Assembly: GCA_021773035.1 (NCBI GenBank)
Contig: JAJFKU010000018.1
Location: 40,181 to 104,180, forward strand
DNA length: 64,000 nt
Reading direction: 5' to 3'
From: Woeseiaceae bacterium
GTDB taxonomy: Bacteria; Pseudomonadota; Gammaproteobacteria; Steroidobacterales; Woeseiaceae
Shown here: piece by piece, positions 19,987-28,757 of the stretch
How the letters are laid out: every line of letters starts with the position of its first letter
Position numbering within the stretch: the stretch's first letter is position 1
Made by a program: the position numbers and the translations under genes
The notes under the pieces: generated by a model
Seen by the model: only the letters and a program-made list of their open reading frames with translations
Told to the model about the DNA's origin: nothing
The model's database searches: none

Positions 19987-21096
19987 ATGTCCGGTTTCAC
20001 GCACAGAGATTGCGCGCATATGGCGCACGCCTTACAGCTCGCCGAACGCGGCCGCTACACGGCGCATCCCAATCCGCTTGTCGGTTGTGTACTCGCCAGG
20101 GGCGATACGGTCGTCGGCGAGGGCTGGCACCAGCGAACCGGCAGCGCCCACGCGGAGGTCAATGCTCTGCAGATGGCGGGCGGGCAGGCGCGCGGTTCGA
20201 CGGCGTATCTTACACTTGAACCCTGCGCCCACCATGGCAGGACCCCGCCATGTGCGGAGGCGTTGATAGCGGCGGGCGTTGCCGGGGTCGTCGTCGCGAT
20301 AGCGGACCCCAACCCGGATGTTGCCGGCGGCGGCCTGAAATTGCTCGCCGATGCCGGTATCGAAGTGCGGACCGGACTCATGCAGTCGGTAGCCGAAAGC
20401 CTGAACCGGGGATTCTTCAGCAGAGTCACGCAACAGCGACCGTTCGTTCGTCTGAAGCTGGCGGCAAGTCTCGATGGTGCCATCGCAATGACAACTGGCG
20501 AGAGTCAGTGGATCACCGGCGATGCGGCGCGCGCTGATGTGCAGCGCCTGCGCGCACGCTCCGGTGCCGTTTTGACGGGCATTGGCACGGTGCTGGCAGA
20601 TGATCCGTCCCTGAACGTTCGCAGCGCGGAGCTGGACACCGGCGATTTGCAGCCGCTGCGGGTCGTGCTCGACAGCCGCTGCCGGATGCCGCCAGGCGCG
20701 GCTATGCTGTCGTTGCCGGGCGCAACCCTTGTATGCTGCGCACAGGCCGGTCCCGGAAGCGAGGCGTTGCGGGAGTCTGCTGCGGAAGTTTTGGTCTTCC
20801 CCGACCCCGGCGGTCGGGTTGACACAGATGCGGTCCTCGGCGAACTCGCCAAGCGGGGCGTCAATGAAGTACTGGTAGAGTCCGGACCGGTGCTTGCCGG
20901 TCACCTGCTCGAAACCGGCCGGATCGACGAGCTTGTGATTTATCAGGCGCCGCATATGATGGGCAGCCAGACCATGGGCCTGCTCGATACGCCGTCGTGG
21001 TCGTCGTTGGCGGATCGGGCAACGCTCAACATCACGGACGTTCGCCGGGTTGGTGATGACACCCGAATAACAGCGACTCCGAGTCGTCAGGATTAA
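19987..21096 (+). CDS. ribD: Bifunctional diaminohydroxyphosphoribosylaminopyrimidine deaminase/reductase
   Basis: Steps two and three of riboflavin synthesis in one chain. The N-terminal deaminase (residues ~1-145) has the zinc motif HAEVNAL and PCAHHGRTPPC. The C-terminal reductase (~146-369) has RLKLAASLDGAIA, GESQWITG and GIGTVLADDPSLNVR, which bind NADPH and substrate. The 369-residue length matches E. coli RibD. The gene is 5 bp after nrdR and 1 bp before ribE, clearly one operon. Confidence 0.97.
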   Translation: MSGFTHRDCAHMAHALQLAERGRYTAHPNPLVGCVLARGDTVVGEGWHQRTGSAHAEVNALQMAGGQARGSTAYLTLEPCAHHGRTPPCAEALIAAGVAGVVVAIADPNPDVAGGGLKLLADAGIEVRTGLMQSVAESLNRGFFSRVTQQRPFVRLKLAASLDGAIAMTTGESQWITGDAARADVQRLRARSGAVLTGIGTVLADDPSLNVRSAELDTGDLQPLRVVLDSRCRMPPGAAMLSLPGATLVCCAQAGPGSEALRESAAEVLVFPDPGGRVDTDAVLGELAKRGVNEVLVESGPVLAGHLLETGRIDELVIYQAPHMMGSQTMGLLDTPSWSSLADRATLNITDVRRVGDDTRITATPSRQD

Positions 21097-21097
21097 C

Positions 21098-21736
21098 ATG
21101 TTCACCGGAATCATAAGAGCCAAAGGATCAGTAACCGCAATGCAGCGGCAGGGCGGCGACGTTCGGCTGACCGTCAGTTCGGCCGGCCTTCCCTGGAGTG
21201 ACTATGACATCGGTGAGAGTATCGCCGTCAATGGGGTCTGCCTGACGGCTGTGGCGCTGCACGAAGATGGATTCGACACCGACGTCTCTGTCGAAACGCT
21301 GGATGTGACCGCGCTGGGAAAACTCAGTGCCGGGTCCGACGTGAACCTGGAACCTGCAATCAGCCTTGGCGAGCGACTGGGAGGGCACCTGGTGAGCGGA
21401 CATGTCGATTGTATCGGCACGGTGACATCGCGCACGGCGGATGCTCGCTCGATAAGAATCGTCATTGAAATACCATCGGAGTACGCTCGCTACGTCGCGA
21501 AAAAAGGCTCGGTCTGCATCGATGGTGTCAGCCTTACCATTAACGAAGTATCGGGAAACAGCTTCGAATTGAATATCATTCCTCATACCGCGGCGGTCAC
21601 GACGATCGACGACTACGCCGTCGGCACCATTGTCAATGTCGAAGTCGACCTGCTGGCGCGTTATCTTGAGCGACTCATCAGCAAGGACGATGACGGCATT
21701 TCACTCGATTTTCTAAAGGCGCACGGTTATGCCTGA
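21098..21736 (+). CDS. ribE: Riboflavin synthase, alpha chain
   Basis: The last step, dismutation of two lumazines into riboflavin. It has 212 residues and two similar barrel halves, beginning with the invariant MFTGII. Each half carries a matching binding stretch: VNGVCLTAV with GGHLVSGHVD, then SVCIDGVSLTIN and NIIPHTAAVTT. The protein acts as a trimer. The start is 1 bp after ribD, and the end overlaps ribBA by 8 bp, so translation is coupled. In E. coli the same gene is called ribC. Confidence 0.97.
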   Translation: MFTGIIRAKGSVTAMQRQGGDVRLTVSSAGLPWSDYDIGESIAVNGVCLTAVALHEDGFDTDVSVETLDVTALGKLSAGSDVNLEPAISLGERLGGHLVSGHVDCIGTVTSRTADARSIRIVIEIPSEYARYVAKKGSVCIDGVSLTINEVSGNSFELNIIPHTAAVTTIDDYAVGTIVNVEVDLLARYLERLISKDDDGISLDFLKAHGYA

Positions 21737-22868
21737 CAACACGACGATACACCCAAACGCTGTAAATACTCCGTTTGCCGATATCACGGACATCATCGCC
21801 GATATCAAGGCCGGCAAGATGGTCATCATGGTTGACGATGAAAACCGCGAGAACGAAGGCGATCTGATCATGGCGGCGGAGAAAGTTCGCCCTGAGGACG
21901 TTAACTACATGGCAACCCACGGGCGCGGACTGATTTGCCTGACGCTCTCCAGGGAACGTTGCAAACAGCTGCGCCTGCCGTTGATGGTCAGCGACACAGA
22001 CCAGCATCATGCAACCAATTTCACCATTTCCATTGAAGCGGCGGAAGGCATAACAACCGGTATTTCGGCACACGATCGGGCGCATACGATCAAGACTGCC
22101 GTGGCCCCGGGCGCGAGACCTGAGCACCTTAGTCAGCCGGGCCATATCTTTCCCGTCATGGCGCAGCCGGGCGGTGTGCTGACGCGGGCAGGACACACGG
22201 AAGCCGGATGCGATCTGGCGCGTCTTGCGGGCCTCGAGCCTGCGGCTGCTATCGTCGAGATACTCAAGGAGGATGGCAGCATGGCGCGCCGGCCGGACCT
22301 CGAGATTTTCGCCAAGCAACACGATATCAAGATTGGCACTATCGCAGATCTGATTCGTTATCGTCTCGATACTGAGCGCAATGTCGAACGTATCGGCAAG
22401 GAAGTCGTGCAAACGGCGCACGGTGATTTCACGCTGTATTGTTATGACGACCATGTTAACCGCGCTGTCCATGTCGCACTCGTCAAAGGTGATCTCGACA
22501 GCGTTGACACGCCGCTGGTTCGGGTGCACTTACAGGACACACTGGGCGACGTCATCGGCGTGCAGAGCCGTTCTCTGGGCTGGCCGTTGAGTGCCGCCAT
22601 TGAGCGTATCGCCGAAGAAGAGGTCGGTGTCATCGTGTTGTTGCGCGATCAGGAGTCATCGCGAGATTTCATGGATTCCGTCGAAACGCTCGGGCAGCAT
22701 CGCGACGAGCTTGAGAAGCGGCGCGCGGGCGACGAGGTACTCAGAACCTACGGTGTCGGCGCGCAGATACTGCGCGACCTCGGGCTCAGCAAAATACGTG
22801 TATTATCGGCGCCTAAACACATGTACGCGATTTCCGGTTTCGATCTCGAAATCACCGAGTACGTCTGA
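21729..22868 (+). CDS. ribBA: RibB-type DHBP synthase fused to a degenerate GTP cyclohydrolase II domain
   Basis: Residues ~1-215 are an intact 3,4-dihydroxy-2-butanone 4-phosphate synthase: DDENRENEGDLIMAAE, ATHGRGLICL and HTEAGCDLARLAG hold the acidic metal site and catalytic His/Cys. Residues ~216-379 align in shape with GTP cyclohydrolase II. However, the zinc-binding stretch is replaced by VRVHLQDTLGDVIGVQ, with none of the three cysteines of the family. This half cannot be a normal cyclohydrolase, so a separate ribA is expected elsewhere. Such RibBX-type proteins are known in other gammaproteobacteria. The gene overlaps ribE by 8 bp and is followed 15 bp later by ribH. Confidence 0.93.
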   Translation: MPDNTTIHPNAVNTPFADITDIIADIKAGKMVIMVDDENRENEGDLIMAAEKVRPEDVNYMATHGRGLICLTLSRERCKQLRLPLMVSDTDQHHATNFTISIEAAEGITTGISAHDRAHTIKTAVAPGARPEHLSQPGHIFPVMAQPGGVLTRAGHTEAGCDLARLAGLEPAAAIVEILKEDGSMARRPDLEIFAKQHDIKIGTIADLIRYRLDTERNVERIGKEVVQTAHGDFTLYCYDDHVNRAVHVALVKGDLDSVDTPLVRVHLQDTLGDVIGVQSRSLGWPLSAAIERIAEEEVGVIVLLRDQESSRDFMDSVETLGQHRDELEKRRAGDEVLRTYGVGAQILRDLGLSKIRVLSAPKHMYAISGFDLEITEYV

Positions 22869-22883
22869 GAATACGGGCAGCGG

Positions 22884-23357
22884 ATGGATAAGATAAAGAC
22901 AACACAGGGCGACGTCATCGTTCGCGACGGACGTTTCGCGATAGTTGCGGCCCGCTTCAACGAGTTTATTGTCGAGTCGCTGCTCAAGGGCTCACTGCAT
23001 TGTTTGCGGCAACACGGTGCCGTGGACGGCAATATCGAAATCGTTCGCGTACCCGGCGCGTTCGAAATGCCGGTCGCCGTTGACAAGGTTGCCGCGACAC
23101 GTCGTTTTGACGGCATCATTGCGCTCGGTGCTGTGATACGAGGTGGCACTCCGCATTTCGATTACGTTGCCGGTGAATGTGTAAAAGGCGTTACCGCGGT
23201 TTCTATGAAGTACGGTCTGCCGGTCGGCAACGGTGTTTTGACCGTCGACACAATTGAACAGGCAATTGAACGTGCCGGCACCAAAGCCGGCAATAAGGGC
23301 GAAGAAGCGACTCTGGCTGTCATTGAGATGGTCAATTTGTTGCGTCGCATCGACTAA
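22884..23357 (+). CDS. ribH: 6,7-Dimethyl-8-ribityllumazine synthase
   Basis: The penultimate riboflavin step, joining the pyrimidinedione with DHBP; it assembles as icosahedra or pentamers. Its 157 residues include [36 protein letters not shown] with the active-site His, and [13 protein letters not shown], all canonical. A cagcgga stretch lies before the ATG. It stands between ribBA and nusB in the usual order. Confidence 0.97.
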   Translation: MDKIKTTQGDVIVRDGRFAIVAARFNEFIVESLLKGSLHCLRQHGAVDGNIEIVRVPGAFEMPVAVDKVAATRRFDGIIALGAVIRGGTPHFDYVAGECVKGVTAVSMKYGLPVGNGVLTVDTIEQAIERAGTKAGNKGEEATLAVIEMVNLLRRID

Positions 23358-23375
23358 AGCCAAAGGGACGTATCG

Positions 23376-23825
23376 ATGAGCAAGGCCAGTTCAAAAGGAG
23401 CCGGCGCCCGAACTCGCGCACGCGAGTTAATGGTGCAGGCGCTCTATCAGAAATTCATCGCCGGCCATTCGACTGCCGAACTGCTTGCGCAGTTTCACGA
23501 GCAGGCGGCCTATCAGCGTGTCGATCAGGCGTATTTCGACGAGCAGTTTCCGAAGATCAGTGATTCGCAGGACGAGCTTGAGAAAAAAATCGATGAGCTT
23601 ATTGATCGTCCGCTGGAACAGCTGGATCCCGTTGAGCTCGCGATTCTGCTGATTGGCGTCTACGAGCTCGAATCCCGGTCGGAAATTCCGTTCCGGGTCG
23701 TGATTAACGAGTGTGTGAATCTTGCCAAACGTTTTGGCTCCATCGAGGGGCATAAGTACATCAATGCCTGCCTGGACGTTGCGGCCAGGTCCTTCCGAGA
23801 GATTGAGACTCAGGCGCAGGGCTAG
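23376..23825 (+). CDS. nusB: Transcription antitermination protein NusB
   Basis: An all-helical RNA-binding protein that, with S10 (NusE), binds boxA RNA for rRNA antitermination. The 149-residue length is typical. ARTRARELMVQALYQ at the start and DPVELAILLIGVYEL with INECVNLAKRFG in the C-terminal half are family signatures. It is 18 bp after ribH and 6 bp before thiL, in the standard gammaproteobacterial context. Confidence 0.96.
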   Translation: MSKASSKGAGARTRARELMVQALYQKFIAGHSTAELLAQFHEQAAYQRVDQAYFDEQFPKISDSQDELEKKIDELIDRPLEQLDPVELAILLIGVYELESRSEIPFRVVINECVNLAKRFGSIEGHKYINACLDVAARSFREIETQAQG

Positions 23826-23831
23826 TTCTCC

Positions 23832-24752
23832 ATGGACGAGTTCGAGCTCATCAGCCGCTACTTCGATCGCCGGCGTAACGTCGCGGGGGTAGTGGAAGGC
23901 ATCGGTGACGACGGCGCAGTCCTGGTCCCCGGCAGTAATAAGCAGCAGGTTCAGGTGATTGACACGCTCGTCGAGGGTGTGCATTTTCCGGACACTGCGG
24001 ATCCCGCCGATATTGCTTATCGCGCTGTCGCCGTGAACCTGTCAGATATCGCCGCAATGGGGGCGAACCCGCGCTGGATGACCTTGGCGCTGACCATCGA
24101 CAAGGCTGACGAGCGGTGGCTCAAGTCGTTTAGCGACGGCCTCTTTTCCGCAGCAGACGAGCACGATCTTGCGCTGGTCGGTGGCGACACGACCCGGGGT
24201 CCGGCGACCATAGTGACTGTCGCGATAAGCGGTGAGGTCGACGAGGGCAAGGCGCTGCTGCGCCGTGGTGCGAAGCATGGCGATGGGATATATGTCACCG
24301 GCACCCTGGGCGATGCCGCGGCCGGACTGCGGCTCTTACAGCGCGGTGCAAAGGATGAGTTTCTGCTACGCCGATTCCTGCGGCCCACTGCGCGTGTCCT
24401 AACCGGTCGGGCGCTCGTTGGCAGGGCGAGTGCGGCTATCGACCTTTCGGACGGTTTGCTTGGAGATATCAGTAAGCTGCTGGCGGCCAGCCAGGTTGGA
24501 GCTGAAATCGATATTGACAGGCTGCCGCTGTCGCCCGCAGTGCGGGAGAATTTCGATGCCGACGAGCAGGTGCGTCTGGCGATGACTGGCGGTGACGATT
24601 ACGAGCTGTGTTTTACGGCGGACGAAGACTCGGTGTCGGAAATTCCCGACGTTACAAGAATCGGTGCGATTACGGAGTCGGCTGGCTTGATCTGCCGCCG
24701 GCAGGGCGAGATTGTGGAACTGAACGATAGCGGTTACCGTCACTTCCGATGA
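23832..24752 (+). CDS. thiL: Thiamine-monophosphate kinase
   Basis: Phosphorylates thiamine monophosphate to the active cofactor thiamine pyrophosphate. The 306-residue chain is a PurM-like ATPase: GIGDDGAVL near the start, TLVEGVHF, VNLSDIAAMGANP, LVGGDTTRG, then DLSDGLLGDISKL and GGDDYELCFT. These hold the Mg-ATP and substrate contacts. Its stop overlaps the start of pgpA by ATGA. Confidence 0.96.
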   Translation: MDEFELISRYFDRRRNVAGVVEGIGDDGAVLVPGSNKQQVQVIDTLVEGVHFPDTADPADIAYRAVAVNLSDIAAMGANPRWMTLALTIDKADERWLKSFSDGLFSAADEHDLALVGGDTTRGPATIVTVAISGEVDEGKALLRRGAKHGDGIYVTGTLGDAAAGLRLLQRGAKDEFLLRRFLRPTARVLTGRALVGRASAAIDLSDGLLGDISKLLAASQVGAEIDIDRLPLSPAVRENFDADEQVRLAMTGGDDYELCFTADEDSVSEIPDVTRIGAITESAGLICRRQGEIVELNDSGYRHFR

Positions 24753-25237
24753 CGCAGCAACCCGAAAACCTCGCTCGCACCGTCATGCGCGATCCGGTGC
24801 ATATTCTTGCCTTCGGTTTCGGCACCGGGCTGGCACCGTTTGCGCCCGGTACTTTCGGCTCTTTGCCGGGCGTCCTGTTGTTCTGGTTGACGATGGATTT
24901 TGGGCTTTATGTTCAATTGGGCGTGCTGGTCGCTACGGCACTCGCGGGTATCTGGATTTGTGGCGAGAGCGCGCGTCGTATAGGCGTACATGACCACGGT
25001 GGCATCGTCTGGGACGAAATCGTCGGTATGTACGCGACCTTGCTGGTCGCGCCGCTAACGCCGTTAGGCTGGCTGTTGGCGTTTGGCCTTTTTCGCCTGA
25101 TGGATATTGTAAAACCCTGGCCGATTAGAGACCTGGATCACAGACTGGGTGGAGGTGTCGGAATTATGCTGGACGACCTCGTAGCCGCGCTGTACGCCGC
25201 AGTCTTACTGGGTTTGTACGGGTGGCTCATGACTTGA
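24749..25237 (+). CDS. pgpA: Phosphatidylglycerophosphatase A
   Basis: An inner-membrane phosphatase that converts phosphatidylglycerol phosphate to phosphatidylglycerol. It has 162 residues, about four hydrophobic segments, and the motifs FGFGTGLAPFAPGTFGS and WDEIVGMYATL. Further on, RLMDIVKPWPIRDLD and GGVGIMLDDLVA complete the set, with the acidic residues used for metal binding. The start is coupled to thiL by the ATGA overlap. It ends the rib-nus-thi run; the following kinase starts 14 bp later and could be cotranscribed. Confidence 0.95.
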   Translation: MTQQPENLARTVMRDPVHILAFGFGTGLAPFAPGTFGSLPGVLLFWLTMDFGLYVQLGVLVATALAGIWICGESARRIGVHDHGGIVWDEIVGMYATLLVAPLTPLGWLLAFGLFRLMDIVKPWPIRDLDHRLGGGVGIMLDDLVAALYAAVLLGLYGWLMT

Positions 25238-25251
25238 GCAGATGAGAAAAA

Positions 25252-26556
25252 ATGGCTACCAACGTCACTGATATTCAGCGCGCTCCCGACGTGCCTGAGA
25301 AGATCGGTAAGTACGTCATTATCAACAAAATTGGCAGGGGCAGCACCGGCATGGTCTACCTGTCTCACGATCCGTATTATCGTCGTGATGTTGCGATCAA
25401 GGTTTACAACACTGAAGAAGACGCCGATGCAGAACGCGCTCGCGTCGCTAGAAAAATGTTCTTCAACGAAGCGCACATGGTCGGCATGCTGCAGCACCCG
25501 AATATCATGCCGATCTACGACGCCGGCGAAGAAGACGGTGCTTACTACGTCGTTACCGAACATATTCAAGGCGCCAGAACGCTGGCCGCCTATTGTCGCC
25601 CCGACAACCTGCTGCGCGTCGATGACGTTGTAGAGATCATTTACAAGTGTGCCAAGGCACTGCACTACGCACACGGTCGCGGTGTGATCCATCGCGACAT
25701 CAAACCCTCGAATGTAATGCTGACGATCGACAATGACGTCCGCATTATCGACTTTGGTATCGCTATCGTCAGCGACTCGGAAGTGTCGCGTATCGAGGGC
25801 ATCGCCGGTTCACCCAGTTATATGTCGCCCGAGCAGGTGCAGTCGGAGGAGCTGACGCCACGCTCCGACCTCTATTCTCTCGGGGCCGTGATGTACGAAC
25901 TGCTCACCGGCTTTCGCCCGTTCCGCGCCGACAATCTTTCCAAGCTCCTGCATCAAATCGTGTACGCGACACCACCGCCGATTCACACCTATCGCGACGA
26001 CTTGCCGGAGGAGCTCGAGCATGTCGTCATGACGACGATGCAAAAAGACCCGGCCAAGCGCCTGGTCACCGGCAATGCGATGGCTGCCGAGCTGACGCGT
26101 GTCTATAAGGACCTGCGGCAGAAGTACGACAGTCTGGACAACCAGGAGCATTTCGATCTTCTGCGCACGCTCACGTTCTTCCACGAATTCTCGCACGCCG
26201 AGATATGGGAAGTGCTGAGAGCGTCGGACTGGCATGAGTACCAGGCCGGTGAAGACATCGTACGCGAGGGCGAAGTCGACGATCGCTTCTATATCATCGT
26301 CGCGGGGTCCGTAAACGTACAGGCAAACGGCAATAACCTCGGCAAGATGGGCAACGGTGACTGCTTCGGCGAAACCAGCTACGTACGTGGGGCACGTCGC
26401 CAGGCATCGATTCAGGCTGACGGCCAGGTGACGATTTTGCGTGTAAGTTCGACGCTCATGGAGCAGGTCTCATCGGCCTGTCAGCTGCGCTTTAACAAGG
26501 TCTTCCTGCGTTCGCTTATCACGCGTCTGCAGGGTACGGGCGGCGCCAACACCTAG
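25252..26556 (+). CDS. Ser/Thr protein kinase with C-terminal cyclic-nucleotide-binding-like domain
   Basis: Residues ~22-285 form a Hanks-type kinase: GRGSTGMVYL glycine loop, VAIKVYN with the ATP lysine, VIHRDIKPSN catalytic loop, DFGIA, and GSPSYMSPEQ. All key residues are present, so it should be active. Residues ~315-425 form a cNMP-binding-like barrel (IVREGEVDDRFYIIVAGSV, GDCFGETSYVRGARRQASI). The FGE-R pattern suggests it could bind a cyclic nucleotide, although the insertion is not textbook. There is no membrane helix, so the protein is cytoplasmic. It follows pgpA by 14 bp. Its targets are unknown; an FHA protein lies at 6-7.5 kb. Confidence 0.9.
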   Translation: MATNVTDIQRAPDVPEKIGKYVIINKIGRGSTGMVYLSHDPYYRRDVAIKVYNTEEDADAERARVARKMFFNEAHMVGMLQHPNIMPIYDAGEEDGAYYVVTEHIQGARTLAAYCRPDNLLRVDDVVEIIYKCAKALHYAHGRGVIHRDIKPSNVMLTIDNDVRIIDFGIAIVSDSEVSRIEGIAGSPSYMSPEQVQSEELTPRSDLYSLGAVMYELLTGFRPFRADNLSKLLHQIVYATPPPIHTYRDDLPEELEHVVMTTMQKDPAKRLVTGNAMAAELTRVYKDLRQKYDSLDNQEHFDLLRTLTFFHEFSHAEIWEVLRASDWHEYQAGEDIVREGEVDDRFYIIVAGSVNVQANGNNLGKMGNGDCFGETSYVRGARRQASIQADGQVTILRVSSTLMEQVSSACQLRFNKVFLRSLITRLQGTGGANT

Positions 26557-26564
26557 CGCGAACT

Positions 26565-27569
26565 CTACTCGGTCGTGTCGCGGTTGCGTTCCGTGCTTTG
26601 CGGATGACTGGACAGCCAATCGCCGATACCGCTGCTGCCGGGTCGATCGGCGCCGGCATCGACACGCTGCAGGAGGTTTGACAGCGCATTCATATCCATT
26701 CCGTGCGCTTCCATGTAGTCGAAAGCGAAACCGTCGGCCTCATGCTCAAAATCACGCGAATACTTGGCCTGCATCAAAACCGTCGGCACCGTCGCCGATA
26801 GTGCGGTGATATTTGATAAGTCACCTGTCAACCCGGCAATGAACACGGCGCTTACCGAGTTTTGCAGAAGAATTCGCAGACTGTGCCGATAGCGCAAATG
26901 CCCGACCTCGTGCGCCAGGACAGACGCGATTTCGGCGTCGTTCTCAAATAGCCCGACCATCTGGTCAGTCACGACGACCAGGCCACCCGGCACGGCGAAA
27001 GCGTTTGCGCCGATCGCGTCCGCAGAACGGAACACGAGCTGATAATCTGCAGATTCCGGATGTTCTGCCAGGATGTTTGCGAAGGCCGCCCGTATCGGTG
27101 CCGTCTGATCGTCGGACAGCTCGCTTTCCTCGAACATGATTCTGTCGAGGAGGTCGATACTCTCACGGCCGAGCTTCTTATCGAGTTCCGGCGGCACGGC
27201 GAAAGCGATATGGCGTGCCGCAACCGGCACACCAAACGTGAGTATTGCCCAGCTTCCCGCGATAGCCACTATCAGCGCCAGCAGTGCCCAGCGCCAGGAT
27301 CGCTCCATGCGACCGACGAAGCGACTTTCACGAAACTCCACGCACAGCGCATTGCCGAATTCCTTGTTCGTGAACCTGATCTGCTGTCTGTCCGGTAACT
27401 CAATCGCCCAGTCGCCGTTGCCCAGAGGTTCAACGACGCGCGAAGTTTCATTGTTGACCGAGAATGCACGATCGGACAGCGTAACCTGCACCGTTGGACC
27501 GAAAAGCTCCAGCGTGGCGTCGTGCGCCTGGGCGCTTTTTCCGTCGAAGTAAGTTGCCGTGGTTCTCAT
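26565..27569 (-). CDS. M48-family membrane-anchored metalloprotease
   Basis: The N-terminal ~90 residues form a small beta-rich region, then one membrane helix (WALLALIVAIAGSWAILTFGV), then an M48 peptidase domain. The zinc motif is HEVGH (LAHEVGHLRYRHS), with the third ligand in FEHEADGFAFDY. The catalytic domain most likely faces the periplasm, as in related small M48 proteins. The ATG overlaps the DUF898 stop as TGATG, so the two genes are coupled; a TTG one codon earlier is an alternative. M48/DUF898 pairs recur in proteobacteria, but their function is not settled. It converges with the kinase gene with 8 bp between stops. Confidence 0.88.
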   Translation of the reverse strand: MRTTATYFDGKSAQAHDATLELFGPTVQVTLSDRAFSVNNETSRVVEPLGNGDWAIELPDRQQIRFTNKEFGNALCVEFRESRFVGRMERSWRWALLALIVAIAGSWAILTFGVPVAARHIAFAVPPELDKKLGRESIDLLDRIMFEESELSDDQTAPIRAAFANILAEHPESADYQLVFRSADAIGANAFAVPGGLVVVTDQMVGLFENDAEIASVLAHEVGHLRYRHSLRILLQNSVSAVFIAGLTGDLSNITALSATVPTVLMQAKYSRDFEHEADGFAFDYMEAHGMDMNALSNLLQRVDAGADRPGSSGIGDWLSSHPQSTERNRDTTE

Positions 27570-28633
27570 CAAAAGCCGATATCTATATCGACGTCGAATG
27601 CCTGCCCGACTTCGTCGCCCAGCGCCGAACCCTCCGCGCCGCTGGCCGCGAGATAGCTTTCCCAGTCATCACTCAGTGCGATTTCCAGATGCTCGGCACG
27701 ATACCGCGCGAGCCTGATCTGCGCCCAGGGAGTCAATAGCCCCAGCGAGAAGATGATGGCGAGGATGTTGGTCAGATAGATGACAAACATTTCCTGAGCA
27801 GAGAGGGTCGATAGAAAACTGTTCTCACCGAGTGTCGATGTATTCCAGATGTAGTTTCTCAAGCGTACCTGGTAGTAGACGCCGACTGCGAGGTAGCCGA
27901 CGAGCAATGGTATCTGCATGACCAGGAAGCTTGCCTGCACGCCGATCGAGACTTCATCGGCGCCATTCGCTGACGGCAGCAGAGGCAGCAATAATGCGCT
28001 GCTGGAAACGGCGACAACTCCCATAAGAATCGACAGGCCCACGAACTTCCAGAAGATAGCGACGAAGCCCGAATGTCTGCCACCGAACTTGAAGCCGGTC
28101 TGACCGAAGCCCGAGTGCGCGACCGCGAACTTGTTGCGCATGTAGTTCGCGGTTCCCGTGGCCAGCCCAAAGGAGACGACCGTGACCAGCGCAGCCAGGT
28201 AGTAGACCTTGAAGGCCTCCGCATAGGCAGGTTTGAAGGTAAAACGAATACCGCGATAGGAAGAGACGCGCATCCGGAAAATACGCGAGCGCACGACCAG
28301 CCACGGAGAGACCAGGAATGTCAGAATCAGGACCGGGAAGGGCGCGAGCGGATGGATGTAGCCCGAACCGAAATAGGCGCCCAGCAGGATCACCGCAATA
28401 ACGCGGCCGATCAAAATGGACAGTGGGTTGGCGTGGTAGTCGAATTCGCTGCCGGCGATACTCGTGTGGGTATAGAAATAGCGCTCTTTGCGCACTTTCG
28501 CCCAAGCCGAATAAACGCCCAGCGTGAGCACGGTCAGTGCCAGATTTACTATCCAGATGCGAAAATACTGACCGGTGGTACCGCTGAATTCGACCGGCTC
28601 GTAGGTCTTCTTCTCGATCACGATTGCGTTCAA
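27569..28633 (-). CDS. DUF898 (YjgN-like) multi-pass inner membrane protein
   Basis: A polytopic membrane protein with around six to eight hydrophobic segments, for example IVNLALTVLTLGVYSAWAKV and LAALVTVVSFGLATG, and near the end IYLTNILAIIFSLGLLTPWAQIR. The paired phrases GVYSAWAKVRKERYF and LLTPWAQIRLARYR are the DUF898 signature. I prefer the TTG start at 28633, since GGGAGAAA lies about six bases upstream and it leaves room for a promoter facing the divergent M20 gene; an ATG at 28720 would add 29 residues. It is coupled to the M48 protease gene that follows. Confidence 0.82.
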   Translation of the reverse strand: MNAIVIEKKTYEPVEFSGTTGQYFRIWIVNLALTVLTLGVYSAWAKVRKERYFYTHTSIAGSEFDYHANPLSILIGRVIAVILLGAYFGSGYIHPLAPFPVLILTFLVSPWLVVRSRIFRMRVSSYRGIRFTFKPAYAEAFKVYYLAALVTVVSFGLATGTANYMRNKFAVAHSGFGQTGFKFGGRHSGFVAIFWKFVGLSILMGVVAVSSSALLLPLLPSANGADEVSIGVQASFLVMQIPLLVGYLAVGVYYQVRLRNYIWNTSTLGENSFLSTLSAQEMFVIYLTNILAIIFSLGLLTPWAQIRLARYRAEHLEIALSDDWESYLAASGAEGSALGDEVGQAFDVDIDIGF

Positions 28634-28757
28634 GGCGGTTTCTCCCGTCGTGTCGCTTGATGTTTTGCCGCGACTTTTATTCCTTATATGAACAATATTT
28701 ACACGAAAAACGCCAGTCACGCTAAACTAGCGGGCGATATGAACAGGGGAAAAGCAA

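Noticed and set aside
19440..23376. FMN riboswitch for the riboflavin genes
   Set aside because: The gaps between genes are 1-20 bp or overlaps, leaving no space for an RFN element.
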